Source: Acinetobacter lwoffii
GTDB lineage: Bacteria > Pseudomonadota > Gammaproteobacteria > Pseudomonadales > Moraxellaceae
NCBI GenBank assembly: GCA_013530545.1
Contig: SPVA01000014.1
Location: 1 to 53,800, forward strand
Direction: 5' to 3'
DNA length: 53,800 nucleotides
Both the position numbers and the translations under genes were made by a program. A model generated the notes under the pieces. The model did no database searches and was not told where the DNA came from. It saw only the letters and a list, made by a program, of their open reading frames with translations. Within the stretch, counting starts at the first letter, position 1. Each line of letters begins with the position of its first letter. Shown here in pieces: positions 25,989-34,732 of the stretch.

Positions 25989-27624
25989 ATGCACGCTCCT
26001 TAAATGGTTGAATGCCGACACGGCGATAAGTATCGATAAACTCTTCACCATCCTGACGCAGATCAAGATAAGTATTCAGAATTTCTTCTACGATATCCGG
26101 CACGACTTCGGCTGCAAATGATGGGCCAAGAATGTCACCAATCGAAGCATCATGATCGGCATTACCGCCTAAAGTGATCTGGTAGAATTCTGCACCTTTC
26201 TTGTCTACACCTAAAATACCGATGTTACCCACGTGGTGATGACCACAGGCATTCATACAACCTGAAATATTCAGATCCAGTTTACCTAGGTTATAAATCG
26301 TATCCAGATCATCAAAACGGCGGGAAATCGCTTCAGAAATCGGAATGGATTTCGCATTGGCCAATGAACAGAAGTCACCGCCTGGGCAGCAGATGATGTC
26401 GGTCAAGAAACCGATATGCGCACGTGCCAGGTTATTTTGGTCAAGGGTTTGCCATACAGCGAACAAATCTTTTTGTGGGACATCGACCAGGGAAATGTTT
26501 TGTTCATGCGTAGTACGCAGCTCACCGAAAGTGTACTGATCGGCAAGGTCTGCAATCAGGTTCATTTCTTCGGTGCTGACATCACCCGGTGCAATCCCGG
26601 CACGTTTCAGTGAAATCGTCACGATACGATAACCTTTCACTTTATGTGCATTGGTATTGATGTTGAACCACTGTTTGAATTTCGGATATTGCGCGAACAA
26701 TTCAGTGAAATCTTCATCTGCATAATCTTGGTAGTCAAATGGCGTGAAGTTCTCATCCATTTTCACCAAGGTGTCTGCATCGATTTTCAGTGTTTTAATC
26801 GTATGTTCAAATTCAGCTTCAACTTTCTCGGCAAATACGGCTGGTGTTAAGGCTTTTACCAGAATCTTGATACGCGCTTTATATTTGTTGTCGCGACGGC
26901 CATGCAAGTTATATACACGAAGCACTGCTTCCAGATAAGCAATCAGGTCTTCACGCGGCAAGAACTCACGAATAAAGCTGCCAATCACTGGCGTACGGCC
27001 GAGACCACCACCGACTTTGATTTTATAGCCCATTTCGCCTGCTTCATTACGCACGATATACACACCGATATCGTGGAATGCAGTGGCTGCACGATCGGTT
27101 TCTTCAAGCGCAGAGACTGCAATCTTGAACTTACGTGGCAAGAAAGCAAATTCCGGATGGAAGGTCGACCATTGACGGATCAATTCACAAGTCGGACGTG
27201 GATCGGCAATTTCGCCTGCAACCACACCGGCATACTGATCCGTCGTGGTATTACGGATACAGTTACCTGAAGTCTGAATCGCATGCATTTGCACAGTGGC
27301 CAGTTCAGCCAGCATATCCGGCACGTTTTCAAGCGCTGGCCAGTTAAACTGGATGTTTTGACGGGTCGAAATATGCGCGTAGCCACGGTCATATTCTTTT
27401 GCCAAATCAGCCACTTTACGAAGTTGTTTTGAGTTCATCAAACCATATGGCACAGCAATACGTAACATTGGCGCATAACGCTGTACGTACAGACCATTTT
27501 GCAGACGAAGCGGACGATACTCATCTTCAGTGAGTTTACCGGCTAAATAACGTTCCGTTTGGTCACGGAACTGTGCAACACGTTCATTAATCAGTTGCTG
27601 ATCGAAATCAGTATATAAATACAT
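25981..27624 (-). CDS. cysI: Assimilatory sulfite reductase hemoprotein
   Basis: It reduces sulfite to sulfide for cysteine synthesis. Two ferredoxin-like half domains bracket the siroheme/4Fe-4S domain. Cluster ligands are visible as C-P-G-G-D-F-C (C-x5-C) and G-C-M-N-A-C-G (C-x3-C), and the siroheme-pocket Arg and Lys motifs (S-T-R-Q-N-I-Q, R-T-T-H-E-Q-N) are present. At 547 residues it is of usual length. A nitrite reductase is the main alternative, but the DUF934 partner favours sulfite. An inverted repeat lies in its 5' region. Confidence 0.88.
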   Translation of the reverse strand: MYLYTDFDQQLINERVAQFRDQTERYLAGKLTEDEYRPLRLQNGLYVQRYAPMLRIAVPYGLMNSKQLRKVADLAKEYDRGYAHISTRQNIQFNWPALENVPDMLAELATVQMHAIQTSGNCIRNTTTDQYAGVVAGEIADPRPTCELIRQWSTFHPEFAFLPRKFKIAVSALEETDRAATAFHDIGVYIVRNEAGEMGYKIKVGGGLGRTPVIGSFIREFLPREDLIAYLEAVLRVYNLHGRRDNKYKARIKILVKALTPAVFAEKVEAEFEHTIKTLKIDADTLVKMDENFTPFDYQDYADEDFTELFAQYPKFKQWFNINTNAHKVKGYRIVTISLKRAGIAPGDVSTEEMNLIADLADQYTFGELRTTHEQNISLVDVPQKDLFAVWQTLDQNNLARAHIGFLTDIICCPGGDFCSLANAKSIPISEAISRRFDDLDTIYNLGKLDLNISGCMNACGHHHVGNIGILGVDKKGAEFYQITLGGNADHDASIGDILGPSFAAEVVPDIVEEILNTYLDLRQDGEEFIDTYRRVGIQPFKERAYA

Positions 27625-27680
27625 GGCGTACAGCTAGTAGTTTCTATTATATCGCCGGCAAGGATAGCGAGATTGAACCT

Positions 27681-27728
27681 ATCAATAAAATGCTTTTTAT
27701 ACATATTTCATAGCGGTTTTATTGATAA
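27681..27728. promoter_or_regulatory. Inverted repeat upstream of cysI
   Basis: Arms tatcaataaaa and ttttattgata (11 bp, perfect) are separated by 26 bases, starting about 55 bases before the cysI start codon. It could be an operator pair or a leader stem. No regulator is assigned. Confidence 0.45.
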
Positions 27729-27780
27729 GCCTGCCAAAGTTTCACGGATCTCAGTGTTTACAGCATTGGATTAAATTTAA

Positions 27781-27815
27781 AGTAATAATGATTAAATTCT
27801 TCAATCATTATTACT
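27781..27815 (-). terminator. Long AT-rich hairpin after the racemase-like gene
   Basis: Arms agtaataatgatt and aatcattattact (13 bp, perfect) with a nine-base loop lie about 50 bases past the stop codon at 27868. On the minus strand tttaaattt follows. It could be a weak terminator. Confidence 0.5.
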
Positions 27816-27867
27816 TATTTTCATATAGAAAGATTTCTCTCTCTACTCTATTAACACTTTAAAAATT

Positions 27868-28989
27868 CTACCAATTTTGACTCTCTCCCAATTGCTGCCC
27901 TACAAATTCATAACGTATCGTGGAACGTGAAAATTTAATCGGGCAAGCCAGTTGTGCTTCGGTTTGCTGACTATTGGATTTGAGTGGCACCTGTACAACC
28001 CATCCCCGCTGCTGGGCCAGATCAGAATGTAAAGCTTCTTCAAGTTTGAGTACCGGTTCGACACAGACGTCTAGCGCGGCAAACAGCGTTTGCCATGCAG
28101 CCAATGACTTGGTCTTGATTTTATTCTGAATCGCCTGTTTCACCGCAGCATGATCTTCAGCGGCATAAGAAGCACCTTTTTCCAAAACAATCGGCAGCTC
28201 TAAAGCCTGTGCCAGCCCCTGCATAAATTGTGGTTCCAGACTGCCAATCGACAAATAACGCCCATCCTGGGTTTCATAATAGTCGTAAAAAGTACCGCCA
28301 TTCAGATACCCTGATTCAGGCCGTTGATGCTGATTGCCAGCCAGACTGGCAGAAGCCGCCAAATTATTCATCGTCACCACGCAATCGGTCATGGAAATAT
28401 CAATATATTGCCCTTTGCCACTTTGTTGGCGTTCAATCACCGCAGCCAGAATCGCAATCACGGCATGCATGGAACCACCTGCAACATCGGCGACCTGAAT
28501 TCCCAAGGCAGGTGGGCCATTTTCAATCCGACCACTGTGTCCGGCAATTCCAGATAAAGCCAGATAATTAATGTCGTGCCCTGCCTTATCTTTATATGTG
28601 CCAGTTTGGCCATAACCGGTAATGGAACAGTAAATCAATTTTGGATTAATTTCGCTTAAGGTTTGATAATCTAAGCCTAGACGTTGCATTACACCGGGGC
28701 GAAATTGCTCAATCACAATGTCATAATCTGCAATCTTGGATTTAACCAGTTCAATATTCGCAGGATCTTTCAAGTCCAGTGCAACCGATTGCTTGTTTCG
28801 ATTCAAATAACTTTGTGAAGTGGCTTGTCCATTTGCAAAGGGTGGCATTAATCGCAACAGGTCCGGTCGGGTCGGTGATTCAATATGCACAACTTCTGCA
28901 CCTAAATCAGCAAGATATAATGTGGCAAATGGGCCGGGTAAAAGTGTAGAAAAGTCGAGGATTTTCAATCCTTTTAATACATATGACAT
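27868..28989 (-). CDS. Alpha-methylacyl-CoA racemase-like CoA-transferase family III protein
   Basis: A CaiB/BaiF-fold protein of 373 residues from the ATG at 28989. It begins with the family start L-K-G-L-K-I-L-D-F-S-T-L-L-P-G-P and D-L-G-A-E-V-V. It has A-G-H-D-I-N-Y, V-A-D-V-A-G-G and S-L-E-P-Q-F, which match the His, Asp and Glu of alpha-methylacyl-CoA racemases. It therefore probably inverts the 2-methyl centre of branched acyl-CoAs rather than transferring CoA. This fits the beta-oxidation genes 1.5 kb away. An ATG at 29070 with AAGG upstream would add 27 residues not seen in the family. Confidence 0.78.
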   Translation of the reverse strand: MSYVLKGLKILDFSTLLPGPFATLYLADLGAEVVHIESPTRPDLLRLMPPFANGQATSQSYLNRNKQSVALDLKDPANIELVKSKIADYDIVIEQFRPGVMQRLGLDYQTLSEINPKLIYCSITGYGQTGTYKDKAGHDINYLALSGIAGHSGRIENGPPALGIQVADVAGGSMHAVIAILAAVIERQQSGKGQYIDISMTDCVVTMNNLAASASLAGNQHQRPESGYLNGGTFYDYYETQDGRYLSIGSLEPQFMQGLAQALELPIVLEKGASYAAEDHAAVKQAIQNKIKTKSLAAWQTLFAALDVCVEPVLKLEEALHSDLAQQRGWVVQVPLKSNSQQTEAQLACPIKFSRSTIRYEFVGQQLGESQNW

Positions 28990-29202
28990 TGGAGTATTTG
29001 CTCTACTTATATTGCTTTTTTCAGCATAATAGGCACATAAATGCACAAAAACAATGTCATGTTCAGCCATTTACCTTGATAGTTTCGGCAATCTAATATG
29101 TAAGAAAATGGCAAAGGTATTCTTGTAAATTGCCATTGCTTTATTATTTTTCGTCATTTAGGTCAATTATTAGTGAACATTAAAGAGACTGAAGGATTAA
29201 AC

Positions 29203-30213
29203 ATGAGTCGTGATACGATCAGTATCCATTTCGTCAATGCAGCTCTATCTGGCGTTAAACGTCTGGGCATGGATGTCGATACTTTATTGTCTCACGTCGG
29301 GATTGAAGCAGAGCTGCTGCATCAACCCAAAGCCCGTATTTCGCCTGAACAATATACCCGCTTTATAAAAATGTTGTGGATGGTGACTCAGGACGAGCAT
29401 GTTGGCTTTGATAAACAGCAACGCCGTCTGGGTACGTTTGCGATCATGTGTCAGCTCATTATTCATGCCAAAACTCTGGGTGATGCACTGGAACTGTCTT
29501 CCCAGTTCTACAAACTCTTTGGTGATGACTGGTCGGTGACCCTAGAACGCGACAAACACGAAGCTCGTCTGGTTCCACTCATTCCAAACGCAATGGATCC
29601 GGATCATTTCATTACCGAAAGCATGCTGATGATCTGGCATGGCTTAGCGTCTTGGCTCATTGAACGTCGCCTGCCACTGGAACGCGTGCATTTTAGCTAT
29701 CCTCGTCCAGACCATGCCGATGAATATGATGCTTTATTCTTTGCGCCGGTAATGCAGTTCGATATGCCACGTACCGAGATCACTTTTGCTGCGGACTATC
29801 TGGACCTACCAATTCGCCAGAATGAAGAAACCTTGGAGGAATTTTTGAAAGCAGCGCCGGCCCAACTGCTGGTGAAATTCAAAAATACCAATTCACTGAC
29901 TTCACGTATTCGTGATGTACTGAAAAGCCAGATTGGCGAAGAAATGCCAACATTAAACGATGTCGCGTCGATGCTTTATCTATCACCGCAAACTTTGCGT
30001 CGCCGTCTGGCAGCCGAAGGTAAAAGCTATCAAGGTGTGAAAGATGCCCTGCGCCGTGATGCCGCAATTCACCTGTTACTTAATCCGGATCTAACCCTTG
30101 AAGATGTCGCGCAACAAGTCGGTTTCAGTGAAACCAGTACTTTCCACCGTGCCTTCAAAAAATGGACGGGTGTAACCCCGGGTCTGTATCGTCAATTACA
30201 TGGCTATCATTAA
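29203..30213 (+). CDS. AraC-family transcriptional regulator
   Basis: A 336-residue regulator with an N-terminal arabinose-binding-type sensor region (PF12625-like, about residues 10-200) and a C-terminal double helix-turn-helix. The regulator signature reads D-V-A-S-M-L-Y-L-S-P-Q-T-L-R-R-R-L, then V-A-Q-Q-V-G-F-S-E-T-S-T-F-H-R-A-F-K-K-W-T-G-V-T-P. I use the ATG at 29203, which has gaagga nine bases upstream. A GTG at 29173 is in frame. It stands between the racemase-like gene (divergent) and the thiolase/FadJ-like pair (downstream), so it may control lipid or branched-chain acid breakdown (inference). Confidence 0.85.
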   Translation: MSRDTISIHFVNAALSGVKRLGMDVDTLLSHVGIEAELLHQPKARISPEQYTRFIKMLWMVTQDEHVGFDKQQRRLGTFAIMCQLIIHAKTLGDALELSSQFYKLFGDDWSVTLERDKHEARLVPLIPNAMDPDHFITESMLMIWHGLASWLIERRLPLERVHFSYPRPDHADEYDALFFAPVMQFDMPRTEITFAADYLDLPIRQNEETLEEFLKAAPAQLLVKFKNTNSLTSRIRDVLKSQIGEEMPTLNDVASMLYLSPQTLRRRLAAEGKSYQGVKDALRRDAAIHLLLNPDLTLEDVAQQVGFSETSTFHRAFKKWTGVTPGLYRQLHGYH

Positions 30214-30261
30214 TCAAATGATGTTGCGAAATAATATTTAATAATAAAACCAGTTCTCTCC

Positions 30262-30287
30262 GCCTAAGCAAAAGCTTAGGCTTTTTT
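30262..30287 (+). terminator. Terminator of the AraC-family gene
   Basis: The stem gcctaagc / gcttaggc has an aaaa loop followed by six T. Confidence 0.85.
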
Positions 30288-30410
30288 ATAGCTAAAATTG
30301 GCTAAATCGCTCAAATGATCTGGCCCGTTCTCGTCATTGCACTTCAAAAATTAAGCATTACACTCGAGTCATTAGAATAATTTTCATCAAATCAATAAAA
30401 GGGACATGCT

Positions 30411-31573
30411 ATGAGCGAGGCATATATTATTGACGCCATTCGTACGCCACGCGGAAAAGGCAAAAAAGATGGATCTTTACATCAAGTAAAACCCATTTCA
30501 TTACTGACTGGTTTACTCAATGTATCGTGCTCGGCTGTGTCACCCCAATTGGTGATCAGGGTGCCGATATTGCCAAAACGGCTGCCATCGCTGCCGGCTG
30601 GGACAATGATGTGGCGGGTGTGCAAATTAACCGTTTTTGTGCTTCCGGTCTGGAAGCTGTCAATCTGGCCGCACAAAAAGTCCGTTCTGGCTGGGAAGAT
30701 CTGGTTGTTGCAGGTGGAGTCGAATCCATGTCCCGCGTTCCGATGGGTTCAGACGGTGGTCCTTGGGCACTGGACCCTGAAACCAATATGGCTTGTGACT
30801 TTATTCCACAAGGTATTGGTGCGGACTTGATTGCTACCATTGACGGTTATAGCCGTGCAGATGTAGATCAGTTTGCCGAACAATCACAAAAGAAAGCGGC
30901 TGCTGCTCAAGCCCATGGCCATTTCAATGCATCCGTGATCCCGGTAAAAGACAAAGCCGGTGTGGTGATTCTGGACAAAGACGAATTTATCAAACCGACA
31001 ACGACCGCAGAAGGCCTAGGCAAACTCAATCCAAGTTTCGCCACTATGGGGCAAATGGGCTTTGATTCAATTGCCCTGCAAAAATATCCTGAAGTGGGTG
31101 CTATCAATCATGTGCATCATGCCGGGAATTCTTCAGGCATTGTCGATGGTGCAGCTGTGGTTTTGATCGCATCGGAACAAGCAGTAAAAGAACAAGGTCT
31201 CAAGCCACGTGCCAAAGTACTGGCGACGGCACTGGTCGGTGCAGATCCAACCATTATGCTGACCGGCCCTGCCCCGGCCGCTCGTAAGGCCTTGGCGAAA
31301 GCCGGTTTAACAATTGATGATATTGACCTGTTTGAAGTCAATGAAGCCTTTGCTGCTGTGGTGATGCGCTTTATCAATGAAATGAAAGTTGATCCTGCCA
31401 AGGTGAATGTCAACGGAGGCGCAATTGCCATGGGACATCCACTCGGTGCGACTGGTGCGATGATTTTAGGGACATTACTGGACGAGTTAGAACGCCAGGG
31501 CAAAAAGCGGGGTCTGGCTACACTTTGCGTAGGTGGCGGTATGGGCATCGCAACCATTATTGAACTGGTATAA
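30411..31573 (+). pseudogene. Acetyl-CoA acyltransferase (thiolase) broken by an out-of-frame deletion
   Basis: The gene starts intact ([16 protein letters not shown], good start region at 30411). At about 30521-30524 the frame is lost, and the remaining thiolase is read in another frame from [11 protein letters not shown] on. Relative to thiolases in general, about 15-20 residues between the first helix (L-L-T-G-L-L-N) and V-L-G-C are missing. The missing length must be 3n+1 bases. Downstream of the lesion everything is kept: N-R-F-C-A-S-G nucleophile, [13 protein letters not shown] and C-V-G-G-G. The 3' part has no ribosome site of its own at the GTG at 30527. It would have been the beta-ketothiolase partner of the FadJ-like gene 11 bases downstream. 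A sequencing error is less likely than a real deletion because many bases are missing. Confidence 0.85.
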
Positions 31574-31584
31574 GGAGAAAAATA

Positions 31585-33720
31585 ATGAGCGCAATTCAAT
31601 ATCAAAAAAATGAAGATAATATTGTTATTTTAACGTTTGATTCTCCAAACCAGTCTGCCAATACCATGAATGCCGACTTTCGCACGGCACTGGATGAAGT
31701 CGTTGCCCAGTTACAAGCAGATGAAGATATTGCCGGGATTATTTTCCGTTCAGCGAAAAAAACTTTCTTTGCTGGCGGCGATCTGGATGAACTGATTCAA
31801 GCCACTCCTGAACATGCAACTGAATTCTTCAATATGATTGAAGAGATGAAAGCCAAACTACGCTATATCGAAACTCGCGGTATTCCTGTCGTTGCTGCAC
31901 TGAATGGTACAGCGCTTGGCGGGGGCTGGGAAATTGCCTTGTGTGCCCATCATCGTATTGCCCTGAATGACCCTAAAAGCAAATTTGGCCTGCCTGAAGT
32001 CACACTGGGTTTATTACCAGGTGGCGGTGGTATCGTCCGTAGCGTCCGCCTGCTCGGTCTGCAAAATGCCCTTCCTTTATTAATGGAAGGCAAACAGTTT
32101 GGAGTCGATAAAGCCAGATCTTTAGGGTTGATTCATGAGATCGCAGACAGTACAGATGAATTGCTAGAAAAGGCCATTGCCTGGATCAAAGCCAATCTAA
32201 AATCTCAGCAGCCATTCGATGTAAAAGGCTATAAAATTCCGGGTGGTAGCCCTTCGACACCAGCAGTTGCACAGATGCTGGCAATTGCTCCGGCGATGCT
32301 GCGCGATAAAACCAAAGGCTGCTACCCTGCACCTGAAGCGATCATGTCGGCTGCGGTAGAAGGTGCACAGGTCGATGTCGATACTGCCCTGACCATTGAA
32401 TCGCGTTACTTTACTTATTTGGCGACCGGTCAAATTTCTAAAAATATGATTGGCACCTTCTGGCATGGTCTGAATGCAATCAAGTCCGGCGCCAGTCGCC
32501 CTCAAGGTCTTGAAAGGTGGAAAGCCACTAAAGTCGGTATTCTAGGTGCGGGTATGATGGGTGCTGGGATCGCCTATGCCACTGCCAGCAAAGGCATTCC
32601 TGTAGTATTAAAAGATATTTCAATCGAAGCAGCTGAAAAAGGCAAAGCCTATAGCCAGAAACTGCTGGATAAAAAATTCGCTCAAGGGCGTTTATCAGCC
32701 GAGAAACGAGATCAGGTTTTAAGCCTGATTCAAACAACTGCATCGAATGCAGATCTAGCCGGTTGCGACCTGATCATTGAAGCCGTATTTGAGAATCCCA
32801 CGCTCAAGGCTCAAGTTACACAAGAGGCAGAACAATATCTTGCCAGCAACGGCGTAATGGCTTCGAATACCTCGACCCTGCCGATCACAGAATTAGCCCA
32901 GGCTTCAAAAAATGATCAGAACTTTATCGGCCTGCATTTCTTCAGTCCGGTCGATAAAATGCAGCTAGTGGAAATTATCAAAGGTAAAAATACCTCGCCA
33001 GAAACGCTGGCCAAAGCTTTCGATTTCGTGCAGCAAATTGGCAAATTACCGATTGTGGTGAATGACAGCCGTGGTTTCTTTACTAGCCGCGTGTTTGGTA
33101 CCTTTGTGCAGGAAGGTTTACGCCTGCTGGCAGAAGGTGTACATCCGGCGCGAATTGAAATGGCTGCACTCAAAGCCGGTATGCCGATGGGTCCGTTGGC
33201 GATTCAGGATGAAGTGTCCTTGACCTTGTCTGAACATGTGGCCAATGAAAGATATAAAGCTTTAGAAGCACAAGGTCAGACCATCACTAAATCACCTGCG
33301 GATGAGGTGATTCACAGCATGATTCACGAATTTAACCGTAAAGGTAAGGCTGCCGGCCAAGGTTTTTATGATTATCCGGCCGATGCCAAAAAGCAGCTCT
33401 GGTCTGGTCTCAGCTACTGGAAAAAAGACAACGATATTTCTGAACAGGAAATGATTGACCGCTTCCTATTTGTACAGGCATTAGATACCGTGCGCTGTCT
33501 GGAAGAAGGTGTCCTGGAATCTGTCGTTGATGCCAATGTCGGTTCCATTTTTGGTATTGGCTTTGCCGCCTGGACGGGCGGTGCAGTACAATTCCTGAAT
33601 CAGTATGGTTTAGCCAAAGCCGTGACCCGTGCCAAAGTACTTGAAAATAAATATGGCGAACGCTTCAAAGCCCCACAACTCCTCAAAGATCGCGCAGCAC
33701 ACGCCCAGCCGATTCAATAA
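31585..33720 (+). CDS. FadJ/FadB-like enoyl-CoA hydratase / 3-hydroxyacyl-CoA dehydrogenase
   Basis: A bifunctional beta-oxidation enzyme of 711 residues. The N-terminal crotonase domain (about 1-190) has the oxyanion loops F-A-G-G-D-L-D-E-L and A-L-N-G-T-A-L-G-G-G-W-E with the catalytic Glu, and G-L-P-E-V-T-L-G-L-L-P-G-G-G-G. The dehydrogenase domain starts near residue 315 with the NAD site V-G-I-L-G-A-G-M-M-G-A-G-I-A. It continues with the G-L-H-F-F-S-P-V catalytic His block and N-D-S-R-G-F-F-T-S-R. A strong TAAGGAGAAAAATA ribosome site lies before the ATG. It shares a transcript with the broken thiolase upstream. Confidence 0.9.
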   Translation: MSAIQYQKNEDNIVILTFDSPNQSANTMNADFRTALDEVVAQLQADEDIAGIIFRSAKKTFFAGGDLDELIQATPEHATEFFNMIEEMKAKLRYIETRGIPVVAALNGTALGGGWEIALCAHHRIALNDPKSKFGLPEVTLGLLPGGGGIVRSVRLLGLQNALPLLMEGKQFGVDKARSLGLIHEIADSTDELLEKAIAWIKANLKSQQPFDVKGYKIPGGSPSTPAVAQMLAIAPAMLRDKTKGCYPAPEAIMSAAVEGAQVDVDTALTIESRYFTYLATGQISKNMIGTFWHGLNAIKSGASRPQGLERWKATKVGILGAGMMGAGIAYATASKGIPVVLKDISIEAAEKGKAYSQKLLDKKFAQGRLSAEKRDQVLSLIQTTASNADLAGCDLIIEAVFENPTLKAQVTQEAEQYLASNGVMASNTSTLPITELAQASKNDQNFIGLHFFSPVDKMQLVEIIKGKNTSPETLAKAFDFVQQIGKLPIVVNDSRGFFTSRVFGTFVQEGLRLLAEGVHPARIEMAALKAGMPMGPLAIQDEVSLTLSEHVANERYKALEAQGQTITKSPADEVIHSMIHEFNRKGKAAGQGFYDYPADAKKQLWSGLSYWKKDNDISEQEMIDRFLFVQALDTVRCLEEGVLESVVDANVGSIFGIGFAAWTGGAVQFLNQYGLAKAVTRAKVLENKYGERFKAPQLLKDRAAHAQPIQ

Positions 33721-33735
33721 CTTAGGCACTTAAAT

Positions 33736-33763
33736 AAAAGAGGAACGTGTTTCCTCTTTTTTA
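33736..33763 (+). terminator. Terminator of the thiolase/FadJ-like operon
   Basis: The stem aaaagaggaa / ttcctctttt with a short loop is followed by T residues. Confidence 0.8.
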
Positions 33764-33880
33764 TCTTCTGGATTTGCTTAATGCACTGGATAGACTCATC
33801 TGATGACAGATTTCGATCTGCTTTTTGATCAATTTATGTTATAAAGTTACATAAGTTTGATATCCACGTGGGTAAGACCT

Positions 33881-34231
33881 ATGACTGATCACAGTTCACC
33901 TGAAAAATCTCCTTGGGGCTGGAAAGCACTTATCATCTTCTGTATTTTAGGTGGATTATTCATGCTTATTTTTTGGCTCGCGATAAGTAATGAACCGGAT
34001 TACATGCCAAGCCAGCAAAATAAACAGACTACCCAGCAGCATGCTTTTAAAAATGCACCGACGATGTCTCCAGAAGCCATTGCCAAAGCGCAGGCGGATC
34101 GTGAAGCACGTGAAGCTGCCAATAATGTTGCTCCTATAGATACGACAGCTGCTGAACACAATATGTCAGCTGAAGAACATGCCAATATGGATAATGCCGA
34201 GCACAGCTCAAATCCAGCGCATGGCCACTGA
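33881..34231 (+). CDS. Single-span membrane protein, hypothetical
   Basis: Not a family I recognise. The 116-residue chain has a short cytoplasmic start (MTDHSSPEKSPWGWK), one hydrophobic helix at about residues 16-36, and a long polar tail. The tail is rich in Ala, Glu, Asn and His (repeated A-E-x-x-x-M/N, A-E-H) and ends in H-G-H. The ATG at 33881 is preferred to the one at 33857. It is monocistronic with its own terminator. The tail probably lies outside the membrane and could bind metal, but no function is shown. Confidence 0.65.
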   Translation: MTDHSSPEKSPWGWKALIIFCILGGLFMLIFWLAISNEPDYMPSQQNKQTTQQHAFKNAPTMSPEAIAKAQADREAREAANNVAPIDTTAAEHNMSAEEHANMDNAEHSSNPAHGH

Positions 34232-34252
34232 TCCAGATTCAGTCTATGCATC

Positions 34253-34281
34253 AAAAAGCGAGGTCAATGCCTCGCTTTTTC
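34253..34281. terminator. Bidirectional terminator
   Basis: The stem aaaagcgagg / cctcgctttt lies between converging genes. Confidence 0.8.
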
Positions 34282-34300
34282 ATATTTGAATGGCTGAAAA

Positions 34301-34732
34301 TTAAAGCTTTAAATACATATCAATATGCGGAATACCACAATCCAGATATTCCTCGCCTTGAGCTTCAAATCCCAGCGCTTGATAGAAGCCAATGGCATGT
34401 ACTTGCGAAGATAGCTTGACCAACCCACGCTGCTCTGCACGCGCATAGTCAATCACAGCCTGCATCAAGCACTGACCAACACCTAAACTGCGTGCTGTGG
34501 TTAGGACTGCAACCCGACCGATACTGTTATTTGACAATAAACGTGCTGTAGCGATCGCCTGATCCTGCTGAAAAACAACGAAATGTATAGCAACCGCATC
34601 TTCAGCATCCCACTCATCTTCAGCTGCAATATGCTGTTCTTGAATAAACACCGCTTCACGAATCGCTTTGGCATACACTGCCAAATCTTTCCAGCTTCCG
34701 GAAACTATTTTAAGTTCTGGACTATTTAGCAT
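34301..34732 (-). CDS. GNAT-family N-acetyltransferase
   Basis: A 143-residue acetyl-CoA-dependent acetyltransferase. The core strand-helix reads G-R-V-A-V-L-T-T-A-R-S-L-G-V-G, the acetyl-CoA pyrophosphate loop (R-x-x-G-x-G form). It then has the Y-A-R-A-E-Q and F-Y-Q-A-L-G-F-E blocks. The layout resembles YjcF/ElaA-type members. The start overlaps the stop of the methyltransferase gene upstream by seven bases, so the pair is coupled. The substrate is unknown. Confidence 0.82.
   Translation of the reverse strand: MLNSPELKIVSGSWKDLAVYAKAIREAVFIQEQHIAAEDEWDAEDAVAIHFVVFQQDQAIATARLLSNNSIGRVAVLTTARSLGVGQCLMQAVIDYARAEQRGLVKLSSQVHAIGFYQALGFEAQGEEYLDCGIPHIDMYLKL

Noticed and set aside
31585..33720. 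Naming the bifunctional beta-oxidation enzyme fadB and the broken thiolase fadA
   Set aside because: The order (thiolase first) and domain details are nearer to FadJ/FadN-type enzymes, and the true fadBA pair may be elsewhere, so no symbol is given.
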